A DNA stretch of 64,000 bases, from the NCBI GenBank assembly GCA_963792675.1, contig CAWBWT010000002.1, positions 1,178,001-1,242,000 of the forward strand, read 5' to 3'. Position numbers and translations under genes: made by a program. The notes beneath the pieces were generated by a model. The model had not been told where the DNA came from and made no database searches. It saw only the letters and a program-made list of their open reading frames with translations. Origin of the DNA: JBBROS01 sp963792675 (GTDB lineage Bacteria > Pseudomonadota > Alphaproteobacteria > Acetobacterales > Acetobacteraceae). Below, one piece after another: positions 56,401 to 64,000 of this stretch. Position 1 is the stretch's first letter. Each line of letters opens with the position of its first letter.

Positions 56401-56784
56401 ATGAGCACAAAACACGTCGTCGCCGTCGCCGCGATCGCGTTCAGCCTGGTCGCCGGACGCGCCTTTGCCGAGGGCGAGGGGAATGGCGAGCCGTTCGCCT
56501 TGAATGCCGATGCTGCCACGAGCACTGGCCGCGCCTTCGTCGCAGAAACCGGTTCGGGGGCCTATCCGGACCTCACCGGGAACCGGGTCCGGCCCTCGAG
56601 CCTGGGACTGCTGGAGCCGGCGTCCGGCAGCGAGGCGCCGGTGCAAACCGCCAACTCGATGCCGCGCGGCTTCGAGAACGGCACCGTCGCTGCGGCGCAA
56701 GCGTCACGCATGAACCGGCGGTTCGCGAGCAAGTCCAAGGCGCCGGCCTTCCTGGAGGTCGGGACTGCTTGGCCGCGCGGCTGA
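56401..56784 (+). CDS. Small exported protein of unknown function
   Basis: A 127-residue protein beginning with a clear Sec signal peptide (MSTKHVVAVAAIAFSLVAGR, cleavage near AFA-E). The mature part is polar, rich in Gly/Ala/Ser/Asn, with no cysteine and no recognisable domain. It includes FALNADAATSTGRAFVAETG and ends APAFLEVGTAWPRG. ATG 56401 is chosen because the signal peptide starts there; upstream in-frame codons to 56149 are unlike protein. Confidence 0.6.
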   Translation: MSTKHVVAVAAIAFSLVAGRAFAEGEGNGEPFALNADAATSTGRAFVAETGSGAYPDLTGNRVRPSSLGLLEPASGSEAPVQTANSMPRGFENGTVAAAQASRMNRRFASKSKAPAFLEVGTAWPRG

Positions 56785-56943
56785 ACCGGTGGTGCGATCC
56801 TGGTGGGTGAGGCAGCTTGCCGCCAGGATCGGACCATGGCGGTCCCGAGCCGGATGGCTCGGGACCGCCGGCCGGGCGCCATCCGGCGAACGTGGCCGAG
56901 TGCAGGTCAGCGGCGGCTCGCAGCCGAACGCGACGCGCACGGG

Positions 56944-58527
56944 TCAGGCCGGGCGCACGTTCCAGAAGGTCGCAAACCCGTTCAGCACGCCGGTGATGCG
57001 CGTGTTGAACGCGGTCGGTGACTGGAACTGCCCGAGCGGGATGCTCGGCAGGTCGAGCATCGCCTGACGCTGCAGGTCGGTGCAGATCACTTGCTGCCCG
57101 GCGACGTCCGGCGCCTCGAACCAGGCGTTGCGCAACGATTCGAGCTTCGGGCTGACGCACCAGCCGGGCCAGGCGGCTGGGTCGTTGCCGTTGCCGCGCA
57201 TGGCGTAGTGGTTCGATGGGTTGAGGTGGTCCTCGCCCTCCCAGCCGGTGAAGAAGCAGCTCCAGCCGCCTTGGCTGATCGGTCCCTTGTTGTTGCGCCG
57301 CTGCAGCATGGTGCCCCAGTCGGTCGCGACGTAGTCCACATTCATGCCAGCCTGGCCCATGCTGTCGGCCATCACGTCGCCGATCGCCTTGAACTGCGCG
57401 TAATCGGTGGCGATCAGCATCGTCACCTTCTCGCCCGCGTAGCCGGCCGCCTTCAGCAGTTCCTTGGCCTTCGCATAGTCGCGCGGCCCCTGCAGCGGCG
57501 CCAGCCCGGCGTCGCTCGCCATCGGCGTCTTGGGACAGAACACGCCGTGCGGCGTATGATACATCGACGAGTCGGTGCCGACGATCGCTTCCATGCAGGC
57601 CTGCTGGTCGACCGCGTAGAGCAACGCCTGCAGGATCTTCGGATTGTCGAACGGCGGCTGCAGGTGGTTCGGCCGCATCATGTTGACGTTGCCGGTCGGG
57701 TTGGTCGTCACGACCTTCACGTTACGTTGCTTGGCCAGCAAGGGCAGCAGGTCGGCGGTCGGGTTCTCCCACCAATCCTGCTCGCCCGACTGCATGGCGC
57801 CGACCTTGGTGCCGGCGTCTGGCATGGTGGTCCATTCGACGCGGTCGAAATGCGCGACCTTGGGCCCGGCGGTCCAGTCCGGCGTGCCCCCCTGCCGCGG
57901 CACGTACTTATCGAAGCGCTGGTAGACGTTGCGCGCGCCCGGCACCCGCTCGTCGGCGACGAAACGGAACGGTCCGCTGCCGACCATTTCGGTGATCTGC
58001 TTGAACGGGTCGGTGTTGGCCAGCCGCTCCGGCATCATCACCGGGTTCGGCGTGGTCGGCTTGCCGAGTGCCTGCGGCAGCAGCGGGAACGGCCGCTTCA
58101 GCACGAACCGGATGGTCTTGTCGTCCGGCGCCGTCAGCGCCTCGGTCGCAGCCATCAGCGCGCCACCAAACGCGTCACGCGCCGCCCAGCGCTTGATGCT
58201 GGCGACGCAGTCGCGCGCCAGCACCCGCTCGCCGTCATGCCACAGCAGTCCGTCGCGCAAGGTCAGGGTCCACAGCCGGTCGTCATTCTCGACCGTGTGC
58301 CCGGCCAGCATCTGCGGCGAGGAGGTGAAGGTGCCGTCCTGGCCATACAGGGTGTCGAACACCATGTAGCCGTGCCCGCGCGTCACGTTCGCCGTCGTCC
58401 AATGCGGATCGAGGAAGGCGAGGTCGATCTGCGGGATGAACCTTAACGTGGTGGCGCTGGCGGCCCGCAGCAGGGACGGCGCAGCCATGCCGGCGGACGC
58501 GGCGGCCAGGAACGTGCGCCGCTTCAT
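56944..58527 (-). CDS. Family 5 ABC transporter substrate-binding protein, orphan
   Basis: DppA/OppA-type periplasmic binding protein of about 527 residues from ATG 58527 (ATG 58536 is also possible). The N-terminus MKRRTFLAAASAGMAAPSLL carries the twin-arginine RRTFL motif, so export is probably by Tat. The family regions (LAFLDPHWTTANVTRGHGYM, and LWTLTLRDGLLWHDGERVLA) are intact. It ends ITGVLNGFATFWNVRP, the normal C-terminus of this group. No permease or ATPase genes flank it, so it must use a transporter encoded elsewhere. The ligand is unknown. Confidence 0.88.
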   Translation of the reverse strand: MKRRTFLAAASAGMAAPSLLRAASATTLRFIPQIDLAFLDPHWTTANVTRGHGYMVFDTLYGQDGTFTSSPQMLAGHTVENDDRLWTLTLRDGLLWHDGERVLARDCVASIKRWAARDAFGGALMAATEALTAPDDKTIRFVLKRPFPLLPQALGKPTTPNPVMMPERLANTDPFKQITEMVGSGPFRFVADERVPGARNVYQRFDKYVPRQGGTPDWTAGPKVAHFDRVEWTTMPDAGTKVGAMQSGEQDWWENPTADLLPLLAKQRNVKVVTTNPTGNVNMMRPNHLQPPFDNPKILQALLYAVDQQACMEAIVGTDSSMYHTPHGVFCPKTPMASDAGLAPLQGPRDYAKAKELLKAAGYAGEKVTMLIATDYAQFKAIGDVMADSMGQAGMNVDYVATDWGTMLQRRNNKGPISQGGWSCFFTGWEGEDHLNPSNHYAMRGNGNDPAAWPGWCVSPKLESLRNAWFEAPDVAGQQVICTDLQRQAMLDLPSIPLGQFQSPTAFNTRITGVLNGFATFWNVRPA

Positions 58528-58612
58528 CGGCGGCACCAGACAAAGGCGGATGTCATGATCGGGTCTCCTGTCGGAGTGACCGCGTTCCCCGCCCGGACGG
58601 TAGCACCCCGGC

Positions 58613-58657
58613 CCGGGCTGTGGTCAAGGTTCCGGGCTGTGGTCAAGGTTCCGGGCT
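58613..58657. repeat. 19-bp direct repeat, 2.4 copies
   Basis: CCGGGCTGTGGTCAAGGTT occurs twice without a gap (58613-58631 and 58632-58650), followed by a seven-base partial copy. It lies in the divergent promoter region between the orphan binding-protein gene and the GGDEF-EAL gene. Confidence 0.75.
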
Positions 58658-58724
58658 CGCGACGCCGCTGCGGGACGGCATTGTCGGGCTGCTCTTCACC
58701 CTTTCTTCACCGGGATGCGGCACC

Positions 58725-61392
58725 ATGGGCGTCTCATCACCAATGGCCCGGGGCATGCACGACAAGGCGAGAGCGAGTGGGTTACGCCTGAGGCGCGGCC
58801 ATTCCGCTCGCGCGAGATCGATCGTGACGCCGGAGATCGCCGCCGTCGTGGTGTTCATCGCTTTGATCTGGCTGGCCCTCTACGCAGCCCTCGGCCGCGA
58901 GTACCGGGCGGCCGAGCGGGAAGCGTTGCAGAACAACGCCGCCCTCGCCCTCGCTTACGCCGACAACGCGCAGCGCCTCGTGGCCGGCGTGGATCAGCTG
59001 CTGCTTGCGCTCCGCTCGAGCTATGCGGAACGCCCCGACGGCTTCGACGCGGCGTCCTGGTCTCGCCTGCGCACGCCCGAGGACCGGATGCAAGTCCACA
59101 TCGGCTTGATCGGCCCAAGCGGGAGGTTGATCGGCTCCACCATGCCGGAAGCGGTGTTAGGAATGGATCTGTCCGACCGGGAGCATTTCCGGGCGCAACT
59201 CGATCCCAAACGGAACGACCTGTTCATCAGCAATCCCTTGACCGGGCGGGTGACCGGCAAGCAGACCATCCAGTTCAGCCGCAAACTGCTGCGGACCGAC
59301 GGCAGTTTCGCAGGGGTGGGCGTGGTGTCGGTCGGCTGCGAGGAGCTTGCGCGCTTCTACGAGGAGAACGACCTGAACGGGTTCATCACGATGGTCGGCA
59401 CGGAGGGGATCGTCCGTGCTCGTGGCCCCAGGTCGGAGGGCGCGGTCGGTTCGAACCTACGCACGGATCCGGTGTTCGCGCCGATCTTCGACCTCTCGCG
59501 TCCCCATGGCGCGCTGAGCATCATCAGCGAAGGCCGGTCCTACATCCTCGGTTTCAAGCGGTTGGAGGACTACCCCTTGGTGGTCCTGGTCGGCACCGAC
59601 CATACGGCTGCACTCGCCAGCTATGTGGCCAGCCGCAACCGTACGCTGGGGATCGGCCTCCTCGTTACGCTCGTTACCGGTCTGTTCGGATTGTTCTGGG
59701 TGATGCAACGCCGTAAGTCGGCATCGTTCCAGCGTGACCTGGAGCTGACGCTCGGCAGTGTGAGCCAAGGCATCATCATGATCGACGACCGCGGCCGCAT
59801 CCGGGTCGTCAACCAGCGTGCCGTGGAACTCCTCGGGCTGCCGGCAGAGATCGTGGACCGTCCGGCGGAGCAGTCCGCCGAACACCTGGGTCCGACATCA
59901 GACTATATTACGGGCCAGTTACGGGTCCTGGCGCGGGGCGACAAGCTGATCGAAGCGCAGGCGCGCCCGACGCCTCAGGGCGGTTTGGTGCTGACCTACT
60001 CCGATGTCACGGAACGATCGAAGCACGAAGCGCAGATGTTGGAGCTCGCGCACCACGACCGCCTGACAGGCCTCGCCAACCGCGCCCTGCTGGAAACAAG
60101 GGTGCAGGAAGTCCTGCGGCGGGCGCAGGTGTCCGGTGAGCGGTTCGCGCTGGTCGCACTCGACCTCGACAACTTCAAGATGGTCAACGACGAGTACGGC
60201 CACGAATTCGGCGACATGCTGCTGGTCGAGGCCGCGGCCCAGCTGACCTCGATCGGTTCGCCCCGGCGATACGGTCGCGCGCATCGGCGGTGACGAGTTC
60301 ATCGTGCTGATCGATGGGCTGGCCAGCGACGAGGCGTCCGATCTGATCATGCAGCAGCTTGTCGATGTTCTCGCGCTCCCGGCAATCATCGAGGGCCATT
60401 CCGTCAACCTGGGCGCCAGCGCCGGCCTGGCCGTCTACCCGGCCGACGGTACGTGCCAGCGGACATTGCTGCGCAACGCCGATACCGCTCTTTACGAGGC
60501 GAAGGCCGCCGGCTGGGGAACCTCGCGGCGTTTCCACCCCTCGATGCTGGAGCGCTTGTCCGAGCAGCGTTGGCTCGAAAGCGAGCTGCGCGCCAGCCTT
60601 GAGCGCGAGGGCATCACGGTCCACTACCAGCCTCAGTTCGACCCGCGCACCTTGGCGGTCACCGGCTTCGAGGCGCTGGCACGCTGGCATCACCCCGAGC
60701 GCGGCTTCATCTCGCCGGCTTCATTCATCCCGGTGGCCGAGGAATGCGGCTTGATCACCGCTATCGGCAGGCAGGTGCTCCAGCAGGCTTGCATGCTGGC
60801 CGCCGACCTACCCCGTCCGTGCCGGGTCGCCGTCAACTTGTCGCCGATCCAGTTTCGCGACGCCGGGCTCATTAAGCTGGTGGTCGACACGCTGGCACGA
60901 AGCGGGCTCCCCGCGGATCTGCTGGAGCTGGAGGTGACCGAGGGCGTGCTGATCCATGATGAAACGCAAGCCCTGCAGATCCTCGGGGAGTTGCGGCAGC
61001 TGGGCGTCCGGATCGCTTTGGACGATTTCGGCACCGGCTATTCGAGCCTGAATTACTTGCGGCGGTTTCCCTTCGACCGGGTTAAGATCGACAAGTCGTT
61101 CGTCCAGGCGCAAGAGGGGGACGACCGTTCTGCCGCGATCCTCGACGCGGTGCTGACGTTGAGCAGCCGCTTGCACCTGTCGGTCACAGCCGAGGGCGTC
61201 GAGACGGAGGCCCAGCTGCAGACGCTGCGCAGGAAGGGCGTCGGTGAGGTCCAGGGCTTTCTGCTCGGGCGACCGGTACCGGGCACGGAGATCCGCCGCT
61301 TTCTCAATACCACCGAGGCGAGTGCCCGGCTTCTCGGCGGGTCGGTGCCGGATCCGGTCGAGATCGAACAGCCGAGCGGCGCCTCCGCGTAG
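58725..61392 (+). pseudogene. dCACHE-PAS-GGDEF-EAL cyclic-di-GMP protein, frameshift near 60264
   Basis: Membrane-bound cyclic di-GMP enzyme, about 888 residues when corrected. Transmembrane segment 1 (TPEIAAVVVFIALIWLALYA) is near residues 32-54; a periplasmic PDC/dCACHE sensor extends to about 300, and transmembrane segment 2 (TLGIGLLVTLVTGLFGLFWV) is at about 305-327. A PAS domain follows (SVSQGIIMIDDRGRIRVVNQ). The GGDEF motif is at 521-525, and the EAL domain has E649-A-L, the loop DDFGTGYSSLNY and IDKSFV. A CCCC run at 60261-60264 carries one extra base; removing it gives SPGDTVARIGGDEFIV, restoring both enzymatic domains. The sequence before GGDEF (SPGD) lacks the arginine of the RxxD inhibitory site. 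Both activities may be retained. ATG 58755 is an alternative start. Confidence 0.82.
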
Positions 61393-61545
61393 GTCCACAC
61401 CAGGCGTCAGCCATGACCGAACCGGGCCGGCCGTCCGCCGGTCGGCGAACCGGCAGCCGACCTGCCGGCAAAGGCCGCGAAGCCGGCGAAGGCCGCGGCC
61501 TGACCGGGCGGGACCGGACCGAGCTTGGCCCGGCCGGCACCCGGA

Positions 61546-63738
61546 TCAGTGCGCCAGCGGGTCGGGGCGAAGCTGGATGTGGTAGACCCGCGGCCGCTCG
61601 CCCTTGCCGGTCTCGTTGTGGAACATCGCCCGCGTGCCCGACGTCGTCCACAGCCCGCGCCCTTTCCAGCCGGCACCCGCGTCGTCGATGCGGCCATCGA
61701 CGTTCTTGGTGAACATGCCAGCGGGATAGGGGACGTGGAACTGCAGCAGCTTGCCGTCGACGAGCGCGGTGATGGCTTCGCCGCCGTTGGTCATCGCCAT
61801 CGGCACGTCCTCTCCCAGACCGAAGGTGTTATAGCGGTCGACCCAGACGTAATAGGCGTGGTTGGCACTGCCGCTGTCGTCCACGCCCGCGAATTGCGGG
61901 CCTGGGAAGCGGTACAGCGTCCAGCCCTCGGCGCATTGCTTGCCGGTCGCGGCGTTGGGGCCGGTGAGCGGCGCACGGCATTTCGAACGGTCGAAGCTGG
62001 CGAGTTGCCCGCTCGACAGCGCCGTCCAGGCGACCCCTTTGCTGTCGAGATCCATGCCGCGCGGTCCGAACGTGCCTTCCGGCGGCTGGAAGATTTCTGC
62101 AAGCGCGGTGTTGGTGGGGTCGGCGCCGGGTATGAAGTGAACGATGTAGCCTGGCTGGTCGAGGCGGGAGAAGCCGACGTCCATCGATTGGCCCCAGACG
62201 GTGTCGTCGATCGGGCTCGCCTGCACGCCATACCAGCCGGCAATGACCCGCTTCTGCTTGTTGGGGTCGACCGGCTGGTTCGCCTCGACATAGTCGCCGC
62301 GCTTGCCCCAGCCGGGCACGTCAACGATCAGCGGCGCCCAGCCTTGCGAGGCTTTGGCGTCGCCGGTCTCGAGGAATTTCCGCGTGTTCAGCCAGCCCAC
62401 CGCCGGCGCGCCGGCGCCGCCGGCGCTGGTCCACAGGGTATTGTCCTTGTCGTTGCCGAAATATAGGTGCTGCGTGGTGAAGCAGGTGTCGATCAGGGTG
62501 AACTTCTGGGTCTTCGGATCGAACGTCGAAAGGTGCCGCACCGAGGTGTCGATCGGCACCAGCTTCGCCGATTGCAGGTCCGAGCCCTTCTTGCAATAGG
62601 CCGGGTTGTCGGCAGGACGCACCTTGGCCGCGAACCACAAGCGCCCGGTCTCGTCAAAGATCAGGTTGTGGTTGCTGGTGTGGCTGTCCCAGATCGGCTC
62701 CTCGCCCCAGAACACCGACGGACCCATCGGATCGTCCTTGGTGGTCGGCGTGCCCGGCGCATAAGGGTGGGGGATGGTCCAGGTCTTGTTGGCGACCGGG
62801 TCGAGCACCGGCACGTTGTCGGTCGACTCCTCGGGCGAGCCGTAGATCAGCCCGTTCGCGTTGACCGTCGGGTGACGCTTATCGGTCGAGATCGCGTCGT
62901 GCATGTAGGTCGTAGGCTCCGCCCAGTCCCAGGTGGTCGCGACCATGTTGCGCTCGAGCCCGGCGGGACGCTGCGGCTTGGCGGCCGGCAGCTCGCCTGC
63001 GGCGATGCGGTCGGTCCAGTCGGCGTACAGCGACAGGCCCTTGTCCGGCCCCAACCGGGCGATCGACACCGCCATCCCGGTCATCGCCTGGCCCGACTGG
63101 ATACGGCGCGTCCACATATCGGTGGAGTTGGCGAATTCGCCCAGCTCCTTCACGTGCGGCGAGCGGATGTTCTCGCTGCCGAGCGCATGGCAAGACTGGC
63201 ACGAATTCTTCACCGTATCGATCCAGGCGCCCTGTGTTTTCAGGAACGCGGGGATGCCGTTGCCCTTGTCGCCGGTCCCGGGAAACTGGTCGGCGGCGGG
63301 GATGTGCAGCATCGAGTACCAATACATGCCCGGGTAGTACTTGGCCGCCGCGGCGGCGTTGGGCGCGACGGCGGCGGTGAGGTCGAGCAGCTTGCCGGGC
63401 TCGCCGTCGACCCGCGCCGAGTCGACCAGGCCGTAGCCCCGCACCCAAACCTTGTAGTGCGCCGTCGGCAGGCCGGGGATGACGTAGCGGCCGGCGTCGT
63501 CGGTCACCACGATCTTGGCGAACTTGGTCGGCAGGTCGGTTGTCTCGGCGATGACCCAGACCCCGGCTTCAGGACCTTGCGTGCTGGTCACCACTCCGCC
63601 GATGTCGGTGGCGCCGATCGCGACGGGTGCGGCGGTGGCGGGGCGGGCGGTCTGCGCGTGTCCTGCGAGCGGCGTCGAGGCCAGCAAGGCCGCAAGGAGC
63701 GCCGCCGGTTTCGCAGCGCGGCTTGGCTGATGGGTCAT
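61546..63738 (-). CDS. Secreted mono-haem cytochrome c / beta-propeller protein
   Basis: A 730-residue periplasmic protein. The start is ATG 63738, preceded by GGGAGAGG; it opens a Sec signal peptide (MTHQPSRAAKPAALLAALLA, cleavage near GHA-Q). Residues about 45-110 form a carboxypeptidase-regulatory-like beta-sandwich (AGVWVIAETTDLPTKFAKIV, then DDAGRYVIPGLP). A haem c site, CQSCH, is at 180-184. The rest has repeated propeller blades of the Vgb/NHL type (IWDSHTSNHNLIFDETGRLW, then FGPRGMDLDSKGVAWTALSS). It probably passes electrons from an oxidised substrate to periplasmic carriers. I do not know a characterised homologue; a lyase-like propeller with structural haem is an alternative. Confidence 0.7.
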   Translation of the reverse strand: MTHQPSRAAKPAALLAALLASTPLAGHAQTARPATAAPVAIGATDIGGVVTSTQGPEAGVWVIAETTDLPTKFAKIVVTDDAGRYVIPGLPTAHYKVWVRGYGLVDSARVDGEPGKLLDLTAAVAPNAAAAAKYYPGMYWYSMLHIPAADQFPGTGDKGNGIPAFLKTQGAWIDTVKNSCQSCHALGSENIRSPHVKELGEFANSTDMWTRRIQSGQAMTGMAVSIARLGPDKGLSLYADWTDRIAAGELPAAKPQRPAGLERNMVATTWDWAEPTTYMHDAISTDKRHPTVNANGLIYGSPEESTDNVPVLDPVANKTWTIPHPYAPGTPTTKDDPMGPSVFWGEEPIWDSHTSNHNLIFDETGRLWFAAKVRPADNPAYCKKGSDLQSAKLVPIDTSVRHLSTFDPKTQKFTLIDTCFTTQHLYFGNDKDNTLWTSAGGAGAPAVGWLNTRKFLETGDAKASQGWAPLIVDVPGWGKRGDYVEANQPVDPNKQKRVIAGWYGVQASPIDDTVWGQSMDVGFSRLDQPGYIVHFIPGADPTNTALAEIFQPPEGTFGPRGMDLDSKGVAWTALSSGQLASFDRSKCRAPLTGPNAATGKQCAEGWTLYRFPGPQFAGVDDSGSANHAYYVWVDRYNTFGLGEDVPMAMTNGGEAITALVDGKLLQFHVPYPAGMFTKNVDGRIDDAGAGWKGRGLWTTSGTRAMFHNETGKGERPRVYHIQLRPDPLAH

Positions 63739-63871
63739 TGCTTTCCTCTCCCGGGATCGGCGAACGTTGCGCGTGATCTTTGCGACTCTGACGAGCCGGT
63801 CGCCCGGGTCGTTGCGGTCCATTTGCTTACGACAGTGAACCCCCGTTGCAAGCTTCGCAAGGCGCCGCCGC

Positions 63872-64000
63872 TTAGTGCGACACCTGCTCCAATTCCAGGT
63901 CGTTGGTGCGCGGGCCGAAGATGCCGATCGACAACACCACCATTGCCATCGCGAAGGCGATCAGCCCGAACACGCCCTTGGTGCCGGCGGTCTGCAGGAA
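63872..64000 (-). CDS. MFS transporter, C-terminal end only
   Basis: The last 42 codons of a gene that continues beyond the window. The frame reads GTKGVFGLIAFAMAMVVLSI followed by GIFGPRTNDLELEQVSH and a stop at 63872-63874. A final membrane helix followed by GPRTN...LE is typical for the twelfth segment and tail of major facilitator sugar or metabolite:H+ symporters. Substrate unknown. Confidence 0.65.
   Translation of the reverse strand, partial: FLQTAGTKGVFGLIAFAMAMVVLSIGIFGPRTNDLELEQVSH

Overview
The window is very G+C-rich DNA with codon use and gene content of an alphaproteobacterium, most likely an Acetobacteraceae/Rhodospirillales member. Supporting points are hisZ directly followed by purA, a long-chain mannitol dehydrogenase beside a SmoEFGK-type polyol ABC transporter, a methyl-accepting protein with a C-terminal PilZ domain, and dispersed G+C-rich intergenic hairpin repeats. 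The family assignment is inference. There is no rRNA, CRISPR array or insertion sequence; one tRNA (Leu, anticodon GAG) is present.

Layout. 3-7417 (+): a tightly coupled eight-gene cassette of two CgeB-like glycosyltransferases, a sugar-nucleotidyltransferase, a methyltransferase, a clan GH-A glycosidase-like protein whose halves look circularly permuted, a PIG-L deacetylase, a GT4 glycosyltransferase and a FemAB/CelD-type acyltransferase. 7443-13414 (+): mannitol dehydrogenase and a polyol ABC transporter. 13468-15767 (-): Baeyer-Villiger-type monooxygenase and Nudix hydrolase. 15898-18339 (+): hisZ and purA. 18459-21531 (-): chemoreceptor and lipB. 21556-25083 (+): tRNA-Leu, maeB, a membrane DnaJ protein and a VOC protein. 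25206-30790 (+): a 1155-residue repeat protein, an orphan solute-binding protein, an OmpA-type lipoprotein and a doubtful small ORF. 30822-34746 (-): a hybrid histidine kinase and a membrane DUF2235 hydrolase. 34958-35446 (+): a DUF892 ferritin-like protein.

35489-47448 looks like one N-methyl-amine, betaine or opine catabolic locus: a monomeric sarcosine-oxidase-like flavoenzyme and LysR regulator, divergent from a GbcA-like Rieske oxygenase, then a dipeptide-type ABC transporter and two HcnB/HcnC-like flavoprotein subunits. 47485-56006 (all -) holds a DUF533 protein, a glycine-zipper protein, aquaporin Z with a large MscS channel, an AraC regulator, a secreted metallo-beta-lactamase-fold hydrolase and a proline/alanine-rich membrane protein. 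56401-64000 holds a small exported protein, an orphan family-5 solute-binding protein, a dCACHE-PAS-GGDEF-EAL protein, a secreted cytochrome c/beta-propeller protein and the end of an MFS transporter.

At least nine single-base frame breaks, eight of them insertions, interrupt otherwise well conserved genes (near 2010, 7680, 18744, 29025, 40701, 46809, 47235, 53778 and 60264). They read more like assembly or base-calling indels than natural decay; affected genes are described as the reconstructed full-length product.

The best candidates for an undescribed system are the 3-7417 glycan/glycoconjugate cassette with its permuted glycosidase, and the 35.5-47.4 kb amine/opine locus.
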